Shown here: piece by piece, positions 24,739 through 33,676 of the stretch
Numbering within the stretch: the first letter of the stretch is position 1
Layout: each line of letters starts with the position of its first letter
NCBI GenBank assembly: GCA_025517465.1
Contig: JAOPKE010000007.1
Coordinates: 1-64,000, forward strand
Reading direction: 5' to 3'
Length of the DNA: 64,000 bases
From: Halobacteria archaeon HArc-gm2
GTDB taxonomy: Archaea > Halobacteriota > Halobacteria > Halobacteriales > Haloarculaceae
The notes under the pieces: generated by a model
The model's database searches: none
What the model saw: only the letters and a program-made list of their open reading frames with translations
What the model was told of the DNA's origin: nothing
Made by a program: the position numbers and the translations under genes

Positions 24739-25610
24739 CAGTTGGAAAATTCACTCAGTTCCCGCCGCCGTCGTTCGTCGGCCGGCACGTTCGTGATGAT
24801 GACCTCGGCGACCTCCCCGCGGTTGTCGCCGTCGGAGTTGATCGCCCTGGTCGCCTGGACGATCTCCACGTCGAACGAGTCGTACGCTTCGTACAGTTCC
24901 GCCACGGGCGGGGAGTTCGAGAGGACGACGCGGACGCCCGCCTCGTTCAGGTCGACGGCCAGGTCGCGGAGGCGGCGCTGGTCGTCCCGGTCGAACCCCT
25001 CGGCGTGGTAATCGTTGAAGTCTGCCGTCGTCGAGACGGGCTGGTAGGGCGGGTCGAAGTAGACCAGGTCGCCGGCACCGGCCGCCTCGCGGACGTACTC
25101 GAAGTCCTCGTTGTGGATGGCGGTGTCCTGGAGCGCCTCGCTGACGGCGCGGACCCGCTCGGCCTGGACCCAGTCGGGGTTGGCGTAGTTGCCGACGGGG
25201 ACGTTGAACTCGCCGTCCTGGTTTTCGCGATAGAGGCCGTTGAAGCAGGTCCGGTTGAGGTAGATGAAGAGACTGGCCTCGCGGACGCGCTCGTCCTCCG
25301 TCTTGTCGTCGATAGCGTGTAGTCGGTTGAACTCGTCGCGGGCGTCGTAGTAGTAGTCGTCCGAGTGTTCGTGGGTCCGGTTCTCCTCGACGAGTCGCTC
25401 GGGCTGGCGCTGGACGACGCGATAGAGGTTCACGAGTCGGCGGTTGATGTCGTTGATCGAGCCTTCGTCGGGTGCGACGTCGAAGAAGACGGCGCCGCCG
25501 CCGAAGAAGGGCTCGTGATAGCGCTCGTGGGACTCGGGAAAGCGGGCAGTGATCTCTGTGAGTAACTGGCGCTTCCCGCCCGCCCACTTCAGCACCGGCT
25601 GGACCATCAC
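24738..25610 (-). CDS. dam: DNA adenine methyltransferase, Dam/DpnM class, no restriction partner
   Basis: This N6-adenine methyltransferase has 290 residues. The alpha-class motif order is seen: LKWAGGKRQLL (SAM binding), YHEPFFGGGAVFF, the helical target-recognition region, and the catalytic DPPY in LVYFDPPYQP. It should methylate adenine in a short palindrome such as GATC. No restriction endonuclease gene is next to it, so it looks orphan, perhaps a protective or epigenetic enzyme. The HEPN-like gene follows it. A TATA-like ATTTATGAT lies about 25 bp before ATG 25610. The stop overlaps element M2. Confidence 0.92.
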   Translation of the reverse strand: MMVQPVLKWAGGKRQLLTEITARFPESHERYHEPFFGGGAVFFDVAPDEGSINDINRRLVNLYRVVQRQPERLVEENRTHEHSDDYYYDARDEFNRLHAIDDKTEDERVREASLFIYLNRTCFNGLYRENQDGEFNVPVGNYANPDWVQAERVRAVSEALQDTAIHNEDFEYVREAAGAGDLVYFDPPYQPVSTTADFNDYHAEGFDRDDQRRLRDLAVDLNEAGVRVVLSNSPPVAELYEAYDSFDVEIVQATRAINSDGDNRGEVAEVIITNVPADERRRRELSEFSN

Positions 25611-25850
25611 TCACGAGTGGACCGCTCTGCATCATAAATCCCCGTAAGCGTGGCCGGTCCCATTGCACCCGCCCGCGTTCGAGTCTCGGGACGGTCAGGG
25701 GACTCGTTCTCGGATCGAACAGGGGGGTCGTCGCCGATCCGAACACGTTCGGGCCGGTTCCCGATCCCTGAGACCGCTTCTCGCCCGCTGAGACGCCGCT
25801 ACCTGGTATATGCGGGTGGTCGGACAAGCAGTAGGTAGAGGGAGTTAGCT

Positions 25851-26942
25851 ATGTCAAACGTCCCGCTCACGACGCGCCGGCGCGTGTTGCAGGCACTCGG
25901 GGTCGGCGGTGCGACCGCCGTCGCCGGGTGCGTCTCCACGCCGGGAACCATCGAAGAACCGCAAGTCGACCAGAGTACCCCACAGGAGCCATCCATGAAC
26001 CCAGCCAAAGCCACCGACGTCGACCGCGTCGCCGCGGACCCGACCGACATTCCGTCGCCCATCGACCGGGACGAACCGACGACTCACGACATCGAGATGA
26101 CGACGAAGGAGGTCGTCGCCGAAGTCGAGCCCGGGGTCACGTACACGTACATGACCTTCGACGAGCAGATCCCGGGCCCGATGATCCGCGTTCGCGTCGG
26201 CGACACGGTGAACCTCACCGTCACCAACGACGAGAGCAACTCGATGCCTCACAACATCGACCTGCACGCGGTGCGTGGACCTGGCGGCGGCGCCGAGGCA
26301 TCGATGGTCAATCCCGGCGAGAGCGCGACGTTCCGGTTCAAGACCACCTACGCGGGCGCGTTCGTCTACCACTGCGCCGTGCCGAACCTGGACTACCACA
26401 TCTCCTCGGGGATGTTCGGGATGATCCTCGTCGAGCCCGAAGCGGGCCTGCCGGCGGTGGACCACGAGCTCTACTTCGGCCAGCACGAGCTCTACACCAC
26501 GGGTGAGGCCGGCGAGGAGGGCCACCACGACTTCGACTTCGATTCCCAGCGGGCCGAGGACCCGACCCACGTCCTCATCAACGGCGAGAAGTACGCTATC
26601 ACGCCGGACGTCCACGGCGCGCCGACCGTCGGGACCGACGAGACGGTCCGGGTGTTCTTCGCCGTCGGCGGGCCGAACCTCACCTCCAGCTTCCACCCCA
26701 TCGGCTCGGTGTGGGACGAGGTGTACCCCCAGGGGTCGGTCGAGTCCCAGCCGCAGGTCAACGTCCAGACGACGCCGGTGATGCCAGGATCGGCCGTCGT
26801 CGCGACCCTGCACAACCCCGTGCCGGGACCGATCAAACTCGTCGACCACGCGCTGAGTCGGGTCGCCCGGAAGGGCGCGCTGGCCGTCGTCTCGGTCGAG
26901 GGCGAGGAAGACCCCGAGATATTCGACGCCGACCCGGCCTGA
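25851..26942 (+). CDS. nirK: Copper-containing nitrite reductase (NirK), Tat lipoprotein
   Basis: This 363-residue protein converts nitrite to nitric oxide in denitrification, outside the cell membrane. The Tat signal TTRRRVLQALG leads to a lipobox VAGC at Cys27, so it is probably a lipid-anchored Tat substrate. Both cupredoxin domains are present. Copper ligands are visible: His134, Cys175, His183 and Met188 for type 1; His139 and His174 for type 2, with a third His in LVDHALS (about 328). Asp137 and His282 (SSFHPIG) form the catalytic pair. No nor or nos genes are in the window. A TATA-like GGTATATG lies about 45 bp upstream. Confidence 0.95.
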   Translation: MSNVPLTTRRRVLQALGVGGATAVAGCVSTPGTIEEPQVDQSTPQEPSMNPAKATDVDRVAADPTDIPSPIDRDEPTTHDIEMTTKEVVAEVEPGVTYTYMTFDEQIPGPMIRVRVGDTVNLTVTNDESNSMPHNIDLHAVRGPGGGAEASMVNPGESATFRFKTTYAGAFVYHCAVPNLDYHISSGMFGMILVEPEAGLPAVDHELYFGQHELYTTGEAGEEGHHDFDFDSQRAEDPTHVLINGEKYAITPDVHGAPTVGTDETVRVFFAVGGPNLTSSFHPIGSVWDEVYPQGSVESQPQVNVQTTPVMPGSAVVATLHNPVPGPIKLVDHALSRVARKGALAVVSVEGEEDPEIFDADPA

Positions 26943-26962
26943 GCAGTCGGTGAGGGCGCCTC

Positions 26963-27045
26963 ACCGTGGTGGTGGTACCTTTTCACCGGCGTTCGCCGGT
27001 GACCGGCCACCTCGAACACCGGCACGGGCGTACAACCACCACTGT
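26963..27045. mobile_element. M3: palindromic MITE-like element, 83 bp
   Basis: The terminal repeats ACCGTGGTGGTGGTA and ACAGTGGTGGTTGTA (as complement) differ at two sites, so this is an older copy. The inner hairpin CACCGGCGTTCGCCGGTG is perfect. The flanks are again TC and CA. It lies 20 bp after the nirK stop and its right edge overlaps the TGA stop of the convergent gene. Confidence 0.7.
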
Positions 27046-27746
27046 CAGCTGTCCGATCCTCCGTTCCCGTCTCCGTTTTCTTCGCCGCCGCGGTTCAGGA
27101 GCCAGCCACCGCCGAGCAGGCCGCCCGCTGCGGCGAAGAGACCGAACCCGGGACCGGCGCCGCCGCTGGGCCCCTGTGCGGCCCCGCCTGCCTCAGTACC
27201 TGCACCGGTCTCCGTGATCCCCTCGCCGGGCTTGGTGCCGGCGTCGACGTTCCGGGCGCCTATCTGTTCGAGCTCGACGGCGACGTACCCGCTCTCGCAC
27301 GGTATCTCGTCGTTGACGATGAACAGGTCGCCACCGCCGATTTCGGCGCGCCGCGGGAGGTAGAGCTGCGTTCGCTGTTCGTACTGGTCGGCCCGGCGGT
27401 CGAACAGCGTGACGTCGTACGTGAGGGTGTCTTCGTCGCCCCAGTCGACGACGTCGCACTGGTCAGCGATGCTCGCCTGGATCGGTTCGACCGGGCGGCC
27501 GACGTGGATCCACATCCCGACCAGGTCTCCCTCGATGTTCTCCTGTTCCAGCGTGACGCCCGTGGTGGTGACCCGCGACGGCGTCTCGCTGGCCTCCGTC
27601 CCGTCGGCCCCCGTCTCGTTCTGGGCAGCGGCGACGCCGCTCGCCGCGAGGGTCCCGGCCGCCGCTCCGCCGACGCGGAGCACTGTCCGTCGCGAGTACG
27701 CGGTCCCGCTGTCGTCGAACTGGCCGCTCGCTGGCGGATCTGACAT
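27045..27746 (-). CDS. Tat-exported surface protein with C-terminal anchor
   Basis: This protein of about 233 residues (ATG 27746 assumed; 27755 is also possible) has a Tat signal YSRRTVLRVGGAAAG and an Ala-rich cleavage region (VAAAQ). The folded part (45-165) shows beta strands and two Cys in DQCDVVDW and IPCESGYVAVELEQ. A Gly/Ser-rich spacer precedes a C-terminal membrane segment (FGLFAAAGGLLGGGWLLNR) with a PGFG start, and a short acidic tail. It looks like a membrane-tethered surface protein. I recognise no named family. It is convergent with nirK. Confidence 0.75.
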   Translation of the reverse strand: MSDPPASGQFDDSGTAYSRRTVLRVGGAAAGTLAASGVAAAQNETGADGTEASETPSRVTTTGVTLEQENIEGDLVGMWIHVGRPVEPIQASIADQCDVVDWGDEDTLTYDVTLFDRRADQYEQRTQLYLPRRAEIGGGDLFIVNDEIPCESGYVAVELEQIGARNVDAGTKPGEGITETGAGTEAGGAAQGPSGGAGPGFGLFAAAGGLLGGGWLLNRGGEENGDGNGGSDS

Positions 27747-27855
27747 CACGTACACAGGTTGGCGGCTGACGGGGAAAGCAATTCCGCGGACGGCATCCGA
27801 ATGGTACGTTATCGAATTACCGGGCCGCCCGCTCGCGCGTGGGCGTAATGAAGTG

Positions 27856-27864
27856 ACTTTTTAA
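27856..27864 (+). promoter_or_regulatory. Probable TATA box of pcn
   Basis: ACTTTTTAAC lies 27 bp upstream of the pcn ATG, the spacing for a leaderless transcript. Confidence 0.55.
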
Positions 27865-27890
27865 CGGATGGGGGCGTAGCCCGCTTCAAG

Positions 27891-28634
27891 ATGTTCAACG
27901 CTATCGTGAGCGCGGACACGCTCCAGGCTGCTCTCGACTCTGTGAGCGTGCTGGTGGACGAGTGCAAGATCCACCTCGACGAGGACGGCATCGAGATCCG
28001 TGCCGTCGACCCGGCCAACGTCGGCATGGTCGATATGACGCTGGAAGCCAGCGCCTTCGAATCCTACGAGACCGACGGCGGCCTCATCGGCGTCAACCTC
28101 GCCCGCCTCGAGGACATCGCCGGGATGGGCGACGCCGGCCAGCTCGTCCACCTCGAACTCGACGAGGAGACCCGCAAGCTCCACATCGCCATCGACGGTC
28201 TGGAGTACACCCTCGCACTCATCGACCCCGACTCCATCCGCCAGGAGCCGGACCTGCCGGATCTCGACCTGCCGGCCCACGTCGTCATCGAGGGCCGCGA
28301 CATCGCCCGCTCGGTGAAGGCCGCAGACATGGTCTCGGACCACATCGCGCTCGGCGTCGATTCCGCCGACGAACTGTTCTACGTCGACGCGGAGGGCGAC
28401 ACCGACGACGTCCACCTCGAACTCGACGAGGGCGACCTCATCGACCTGACCGCCGGCGACGCCCACTCCCTGTTCTCGCTGGACTACCTGAAGAACATGA
28501 ACAAGGCCATCCCGAAGGACGCCGAGGTCCGGATGGAACTTGGCGAGGAGTTCCCCGTCAAGATGCACTTCGACTTCGCCGAGGGCCAGGGTAACGTGAC
28601 TTACATGCTGGCGCCCCGCATCCAGAGCGAGTAA
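27891..28634 (+). CDS. pcn: PCNA, DNA polymerase sliding clamp
   Basis: This is the replication clamp, 247 residues, a homotrimer ring around DNA that tethers polymerases and other enzymes. The start [20 protein letters not shown], the [13 protein letters not shown] motif, and the interdomain segment are typical of archaeal PCNA, and it is highly acidic as in halophiles. The C-terminus [10 protein letters not shown]-like [12 protein letters not shown] is the family ending. The gene is monocistronic. Confidence 0.98.
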   Translation: MFNAIVSADTLQAALDSVSVLVDECKIHLDEDGIEIRAVDPANVGMVDMTLEASAFESYETDGGLIGVNLARLEDIAGMGDAGQLVHLELDEETRKLHIAIDGLEYTLALIDPDSIRQEPDLPDLDLPAHVVIEGRDIARSVKAADMVSDHIALGVDSADELFYVDAEGDTDDVHLELDEGDLIDLTAGDAHSLFSLDYLKNMNKAIPKDAEVRMELGEEFPVKMHFDFAEGQGNVTYMLAPRIQSE

Positions 28635-28719
28635 CGCCTACTCCGTCTCTCGGTTTTCTCTCTCAGTTTCGGCAGCTAGCCACGTGGTTTGACTCCCTTC
28701 GCTAACTACGTGGGTGGGA

Positions 28720-28890
28720 ATGAAAGGGGCGGCCGGTTCGGGGAAGGCGCGGCGGTCTAGCGACCGCGAGAGCGAAGCTCTCGCGTAGTCCTCAGCTTCG
28801 CTGAGGGCACCGCAGGCGAGCGGCAGCGAGCCGAGGAGCGCAGCCGGCGCACCGAGCCGAACCGGCCGGGGCTTTCCTTTGTTGTCGGTC
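28720..28890 (+). repeat. R repeat copy R7, with enlarged inner part
   Basis: It begins GGTGGGAATGAAAGGGGC, ends GGGGCTTTC then TTTGTTG, and has the arm GGCCGGTTCGG pairing with CCGAACCGGCC. The inner part is about 50 bp longer than usual and holds two extra perfect hairpins (GCGAGAGCGAAGCTCTCGC and CCTCAGCTTCGCTGAGG). It fills most of the 343-bp gap between pcn and the next gene; nothing else is seen there. Confidence 0.85.
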
Positions 28891-28977
28891 CAGCTAGCTA
28901 CGTCCCCCGGTCCAACCCCTCCGAGTCTTGCGAGCGTCTGACGCATGATTTAGTAGAACGAATACGACGGATCGATC

Positions 28978-29589
28978 ATGGAGAGTCTCGGCGACGCCTA
29001 CACGGGCTCGCGATTCGAGGGCCGCGACCCGAGACGCGTCTACGCCGGCGCCGCGCTGGTCGCCGTCGGCGTTGTCGCCATCGTCGCGGCCATCGTCGTC
29101 GGGACCGGGTCGGTCAACGGAATCGTCGGGGCCGACGGGGTCATCGAGGCACAGGGCATCGCCGGCGTCGTCGCCGGTCTGGCCATTCCGGCGCTGATGA
29201 TCGGCGTCGTCGTCGTCCTGCCCGCCAGCCGTCGCGAGCGCCTTGGCGTCCTCGCCGGGACCGTGCTGTGTCTCGGCGGCGTCTGGCTGTTCACCCGCTC
29301 GTATCCCCACAGCTGGACCGACGGGGCGAACCAGATGGCGTTCCCGACGATGCTCACCTACTTCGCCGGGGGCAGCCTCGCCTTCTGGTTCGTCTTCACC
29401 GCCATCGCCGAGTTCCACGTCCGGAACAACCCGACCGACGAGGTCAGCCTGGAACTCAAGCGCCAGGGCGAGACCAAGACCGTCCAGCTGTCCCGCCAGG
29501 AGTACCAGCACTACCGGAAGGCCATCCGCGGCGACGGCGGCCAGACCGAGCAGGTCATCCGGGAGCTCGAATCCAGATTCGAGGACTGA
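28978..29589 (+). CDS. Conserved haloarchaeal membrane protein (about 203 aa)
   Basis: Residues 20-135 form four membrane helices, with a FTRSYPHSWTDG external loop. Residues 150-203 form a charged cytoplasmic tail (LKRQGETKTVQLSRQEYQHYRKAIRG). I recognise it as a common haloarchaeal family without known function (possibly DUF7139, from memory). It begins with ATG 28978. A sugar isomerase-like gene follows 86 bp later on the same strand. Confidence 0.8.
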   Translation: MESLGDAYTGSRFEGRDPRRVYAGAALVAVGVVAIVAAIVVGTGSVNGIVGADGVIEAQGIAGVVAGLAIPALMIGVVVVLPASRRERLGVLAGTVLCLGGVWLFTRSYPHSWTDGANQMAFPTMLTYFAGGSLAFWFVFTAIAEFHVRNNPTDEVSLELKRQGETKTVQLSRQEYQHYRKAIRGDGGQTEQVIRELESRFED

Positions 29590-29675
29590 ACTCGTCTTCT
29601 AGGTCGACGGGGCGCCGTCGTCGATTCCTCTTTACGCGCCGACACACTGACTTACCGCCCCCGAGACCAGTCGGT

Positions 29676-30467
29676 ATGCCCAGCCAGGGATTCATGGTCG
29701 GCCAGCGAGCGGACTACGAGGACGCGCTCGCGTTCGCCGACGACCGGGACTTCGACTTCGTCGAGTTGAACATGGAACACGGCTTCGAGCGCCGGACCGT
29801 CGACCCCGCTGCTATCGGGGCCACCGCCGCCGACCACGGCGTCGACCTGGTCGCGCACCTGCCGTATCGACTGGACCCCGGGTCGCCCCACGAGCACGTC
29901 CGCGAGGGGGCGGTCCAGGAACTGGAGGCAGCGCTCGACGCGGCGGCGGAGATGGGCGCGGACCGGGCGGTGTTCCACGGCGTCTCGAACGCCCACCCGG
30001 ACACCTGGGACCACGACGACGTCCGGGAGTGGATCTACGACACCGTGCGGCGGGTGGCCGCACACGCCGACGACCTGGGGGTCACGCCCTGCGTCGAGAA
30101 CCTGAAGTCGCCCTACTTCGACGCCGGGGACTTCCCGGACCTCTTCGAGCGGACCGACGCCGTGGGCTGTCTCGACACCGGGCACGCCTACGTGACCGAT
30201 CAGGGCGGGGCGGACCAGGCCGACCTGATCCGCGAGCACGGCGACCGCATCGACCACGTCCACATCAACGAGACCCGGCGAGACGAGGAGGACGAACACC
30301 TCCCCGTCGGCCTCGGTTTCGTCGACTTCGCGGCCATCGCGACGGCGATGGTCGAGACGGAGTGGGAAGGGACCTGTACGCACGAACTGTGGCCCTACCG
30401 GCCGCAGTACGCCGCCGAAAGCAGGCGACGGTTCGAGCGGTTGCTCGACGACGCGTCCGATAACTGA
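29676..30467 (+). CDS. Sugar phosphate isomerase/epimerase-type TIM-barrel protein
   Basis: This protein of about 263 residues has the AP-endonuclease-2/xylose-isomerase-like barrel: FDFVELNMEHGF, LVAHLPYRL, AVFHGV, PCVENL, CLDTGHAYV, DHVHINE and CTHELWPY carry the usual His, Glu and Asp metal ligands. Substrate unknown; related archaeal proteins are annotated as endonuclease IV-like or sugar isomerases. ATG 29676 (MPSQGFMVGQR) is favoured over the longer frame, which would run through the upstream gene's 3' end. A TATA-like CTTTACG precedes it by about 45 bp. Confidence 0.88.
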   Translation: MPSQGFMVGQRADYEDALAFADDRDFDFVELNMEHGFERRTVDPAAIGATAADHGVDLVAHLPYRLDPGSPHEHVREGAVQELEAALDAAAEMGADRAVFHGVSNAHPDTWDHDDVREWIYDTVRRVAAHADDLGVTPCVENLKSPYFDAGDFPDLFERTDAVGCLDTGHAYVTDQGGADQADLIREHGDRIDHVHINETRRDEEDEHLPVGLGFVDFAAIATAMVETEWEGTCTHELWPYRPQYAAESRRRFERLLDDASDN

Positions 30468-30560
30468 CTGCGACTGACCACGGGGGTTGGACGTTCGTTT
30501 TCCTGACCGTGGGAGTGTCGTTCGTGACGGACCGATGAGCCCCACCCGATCGGACCACCG

Positions 30561-30569
30561 AATTTATCC
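30561..30569 (+). promoter_or_regulatory. Probable TATA box of priL
   Basis: AATTTATCC is about 28 bp before the priL ATG at 30594, indicating leaderless transcription. Confidence 0.5.
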
Positions 30570-30593
30570 ACCCTCGCACGAAACGAGGGAGCG

Positions 30594-31670
30594 ATGCAAC
30601 CCCTCCACGCGCGCTACCCGTTCCTCCAGTCGGCCCGGGAGGCCGTCGACGCCGCCGACGTGGACCTCGTCCAGGTCGTGGCGACGGAGGACGACGTCGT
30701 CGAGCGCGCGCTGGAGCGCGTCGAGTGGGCGATCACCGACGGGAGCGTCGGCGAGCCACACCGCCGGACGCGGGTCGAGTTGCTCTCCTATCCCGTCGCG
30801 CGCGTGCTCGTCTCGCTCGTCGACGCCCACGTCTGTACCCGGAAGTACGCCCAGGCCGAGGCCGAGTCGGCCCGCGAGCGCTTCAGCGAGGAGTTCGCGG
30901 CCGACGACGAATTGAAGAGCACCCGAACGGAGCGACTGCAACTCGCCGACCTGCTCGCCGAGTTCGACCTGACGAGTTCGGTCCACGAGACTGCAGATGG
31001 GTACCGCGTCGACGTCGGCGCCTATCTCGACCTGGCGGCCGACCAGTGGGGCGACGAGTGGCGGCTGGTCAACCGGCCGCTCACCGACGGCCAGGTCCCG
31101 GTCACCGAACAGGAACTCCACGTCCTGCTCAAACAGGCGATCCGCCACCGGATCGACGACGGCCTGCCGTTTCCGGTACCGGACCCTATCGCCGACGAAC
31201 TCCCCGACGAGGTCGAGCGCGTCCAGGAGGTGCTCGCGGACCTGGACCTGACCCGGGACATCGACACCGTCGTCCCCGAACTCTTTCCACCGTGCATGCA
31301 GGCGCTGCTCGACAAGGTCCAGAAGGGCGAACACCTCGAACACCACTCGCGGTTCGCCATCGCCACCTTCCTCACCAGCATCGGGATGACGACGGACGAG
31401 ATCGTCGAACTGTTCCAGGTCAACCCCGGCTTCGGCGAGGAGGCCACGCGCTACCAGGTCGACCACATCCGCGGCGACACCAGCCCGACGGAGTACTCGA
31501 CGCCGTCGTGTGCGACGATGCAGTCCTACGGCGACTGCATCAACCCCGACGACCTCTGTGACACCATCTCGCACCCGATGGCCTACTACGAGAAGAAGAT
31601 CGACGACGCGGACGACGACGAACTCGAGGACTGGCGTGACGCCCAGGAAGCGGAGTCGGAATCAGACTGA
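30594..31670 (+). CDS. priL: DNA primase large subunit PriL
   Basis: This protein of 358 residues pairs with PriS to make RNA primers for replication. The N-terminal half is helical (MQPLHARYPFLQSAREAV). The C-terminal domain carries four Cys expected to bind a [4Fe-4S] cluster: PPCMQ, PSCATM, GDCINP and DLCDT. HHSRFAIATFLTSIGMT and TRYQVDHIRG are family motifs. The catalytic subunit gene is not in the window. The final 30 residues are acidic. Confidence 0.96.
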   Translation: MQPLHARYPFLQSAREAVDAADVDLVQVVATEDDVVERALERVEWAITDGSVGEPHRRTRVELLSYPVARVLVSLVDAHVCTRKYAQAEAESARERFSEEFAADDELKSTRTERLQLADLLAEFDLTSSVHETADGYRVDVGAYLDLAADQWGDEWRLVNRPLTDGQVPVTEQELHVLLKQAIRHRIDDGLPFPVPDPIADELPDEVERVQEVLADLDLTRDIDTVVPELFPPCMQALLDKVQKGEHLEHHSRFAIATFLTSIGMTTDEIVELFQVNPGFGEEATRYQVDHIRGDTSPTEYSTPSCATMQSYGDCINPDDLCDTISHPMAYYEKKIDDADDDELEDWRDAQEAESESD

Positions 31671-31717
31671 CCGCAGTAGCGGCGACGACCGGGCCGCCGA
31701 CCGCGTCACCGACTCGC

Positions 31718-31927
31718 TCAGAACTCCTTGCGTTCGAGAAAGAGGCCAGCGCCGAGCATCAACAGTACGAAGAGGCCGAGCACGCCGACGAGCATCGTCC
31801 CGCCCTCGGCGGTGAGGCTGCCGTTGGCCCCGTAGTTAGAACTGACGTAGACTGCCCCGGCGATAAACAGCGTCACGGCACCGCCCGCCAGGAGGAGCTG
31901 GTAGACCGTCTCCCGATCAACGTCCAT
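31718..31927 (-). CDS. Small membrane protein with two helices (69 aa)
   Basis: ATG 31927 (MDVDRETVYQLLLAGGAV) gives a protein with two hydrophobic helices (residues 8-28 and 43-62) separated by a Gly/Ser/Asn loop, and ending in FLERKEF. It is of a type widespread in haloarchaea, function unknown. It is convergent with priL. Confidence 0.75.
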   Translation of the reverse strand: MDVDRETVYQLLLAGGAVTLFIAGAVYVSSNYGANGSLTAEGGTMLVGVLGLFVLLMLGAGLFLERKEF

Positions 31928-32093
31928 GCCCTGCCGTTTTTCCGGCCCGGCCAAAAGCGCTTCGAAGGGTGGCTGTCCCCCGGACTGCCCCGAATCACGA
32001 CGCAGTCTTGCGGTTTCACCGAGCCATTTACGCTCGTCGAGCACCTATCTTTCGACTGGACGCCGACGCAAAGACAGCCGCGTCCGACCTGCT

Positions 32094-32732
32094 ATGACGC
32101 TCATCGAACCCCACACGGACGCCCGGAAGACCGCACTCGCACCGGACCTGCGCCGACTCGACGACCGGGCCGCGCGCGCCTGGACCGAGCGGATGGCGGT
32201 CCGGCCGCTGGGCGAGGGCCGCTACGCCGTCGACGCCGAGAGCGGCGAGACCTACGTCGTCGACCTGCCCGAGCGCTCGTGTACGTGCCCCGACAACCGG
32301 ATCCGACACCAGCACTGCAAGCACCTGCGCCGCGTCGCCATCGAGATAACGTCTCACCGCGTGCCCCCGCCGGGGAAGACCCTGGCGCGCTGTGACTCCT
32401 GCGGGACGGAGACGTTCGTCGGCGAGGACGCGCCTGGCCCACACCTCTGTCCCGCGTGCAGCCTGGAACCGGGCGACGTCGTGTTCGACCGCGAGACCGG
32501 CGACCGCCTCGTCGTCCGGGCCGTCACCGACCGGCGGGCCGACGAGGTCGCCATCGACGCCGCCGACACCACCGTGGCCGACTACCCGACGAACGAGGGG
32601 TACCCGACGGACGACTTCGTGGTCGAGGCGAGTTATCTGGGCGACGTTACGAGAGAACGGACCCGGGACAGGCGCTATTCGTTCCCCCTCTCACGGCTGG
32701 AACTCGCCGACGACGCCGAGCTCGTTCAGTAG
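32094..32732 (+). CDS. SWIM zinc-finger protein with second Cys-pair finger
   Basis: This 212-residue protein has a SWIM finger at about residues 45-80: CTCPDN then QHCKHLRR, the CxCx(n)CxH pattern used for DNA or protein binding. A second zinc site follows at about 99-122: CDSCG and CPAC. The C-terminal part is beta-rich with PLSRLEL. ATG 32094 (MTLIEPHTDARKTAL) suits the family. The stop overlaps that of the convergent DUF4013 gene by 7 bp. The function is not known; SWIM proteins are often in chromatin or recombination complexes. Confidence 0.88.
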   Translation: MTLIEPHTDARKTALAPDLRRLDDRAARAWTERMAVRPLGEGRYAVDAESGETYVVDLPERSCTCPDNRIRHQHCKHLRRVAIEITSHRVPPPGKTLARCDSCGTETFVGEDAPGPHLCPACSLEPGDVVFDRETGDRLVVRAVTDRRADEVAIDAADTTVADYPTNEGYPTDDFVVEASYLGDVTRERTRDRRYSFPLSRLELADDAELVQ

Positions 32733-33598
32733 CCCGTCTCGGTCCCGGGCTGACTGTCGTCTCGGACCGGTGGTCCGTCCCCGGCAGCGTCACCCGCCTC
32801 CGCCAACCCCGCCTCGTTCTGGTAGGCCTTCGCGAACATGTAGAACGCCGCCACCGTGACGAAGAAGGTCGCGAACGGCAGAAACGGGTAGAGGAGGTAG
32901 CCGAGCAGTATCACGGTCAGCATGCCGACGAACGTCTGGATCCCGAACAGGACCCCGGCCTGGACGAGCCACGCAATCGCGTAGTCGCTCGACTTCGCGA
33001 CCGGGAGGAGGCGCTCCGTCGAGAACGACGACCGGACGTCGCCCGTGTCGGCGTAGACGCACACCGAGATCGGATAGAGGTAGCTCACCGCCAGCGAGTA
33101 CGCCATCACCACCAGCGAGAGGAGCGAGAACACCAGCAGCGAGAGCAAGCCGAGCGCGGCGACGGCCGACTCCGCGTCCGACCCGCCCATCGCCGCGCCG
33201 CCGCCGACCAGTGCGACGAAGCCGACGGTGACGACGATTCCCAGGAGGACCAGCGGGAGCGCGTACCCCAGCCCGATGAGGACGGAGTAGCCGCCGTCGA
33301 CGAGCAGTTCCTGCCAGTCGCCGAACGCCGGCGGGTCCTCGTTTCCGTCGTACGTCGCCCTGACGACGCGGACGTAGTACCCGGCCAGGAGGAGGGCGAC
33401 CGCCAGCCAGACGGGTGCCAGCAACAGGATCAGAATGGCGACCGGTGCGAGAAAGATGGAAAGCACGATGAGTGCGAAGACCGCAACCGTCAGCAGCGAC
33501 GGCACGCCCCCGCCGACGAGAAATCGCTTCAGTGCCCCATCTCCCCGGAGCGGATAGCCGAACGCGTCCTCGTAGTCGATGGCCATTTGTGACGACAT
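32726..33598 (-). CDS. DUF4013 family membrane protein
   Basis: This protein of 290 residues has six or so membrane helices. The N-terminal IDYEDAFGYPLRGDGALKRF and GYYVRVVRATYDGNEDPPAF are signature parts of the DUF4013 family, common in haloarchaea and methanogens. The C-terminal 40 residues are hydrophilic. The function of the family is unknown. Its 3' end overlaps the SWIM gene by 7 bp. Confidence 0.88.
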   Translation of the reverse strand: MSSQMAIDYEDAFGYPLRGDGALKRFLVGGGVPSLLTVAVFALIVLSIFLAPVAILILLLAPVWLAVALLLAGYYVRVVRATYDGNEDPPAFGDWQELLVDGGYSVLIGLGYALPLVLLGIVVTVGFVALVGGGAAMGGSDAESAVAALGLLSLLVFSLLSLVVMAYSLAVSYLYPISVCVYADTGDVRSSFSTERLLPVAKSSDYAIAWLVQAGVLFGIQTFVGMLTVILLGYLLYPFLPFATFFVTVAAFYMFAKAYQNEAGLAEAGDAAGDGPPVRDDSQPGTETGY

Positions 33599-33676
33599 TC
33601 TGCCGCCCGTATAAACCAGTTTCCCGTCAGTTGCCTCCAGCGAGCGTTCGCGTGGCTGCCGAGTATCGGGGGGCCG

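Noticed and set aside
27045-27140. PGF-CTERM archaeosortase sorting signal in the Tat surface protein
   Set aside because: A PGFG start and a hydrophobic stretch exist, but 13 acidic and Gly/Asn residues follow, whereas the true signal ends just after a basic cluster. It may only be a membrane anchor.
32726-32732. Seven-base overlap between SWIM and DUF4013 genes as a frameshift or fusion sign
   Set aside because: Both end in clean stop codons and are convergent. Small overlaps of 3' ends are ordinary in compact genomes.
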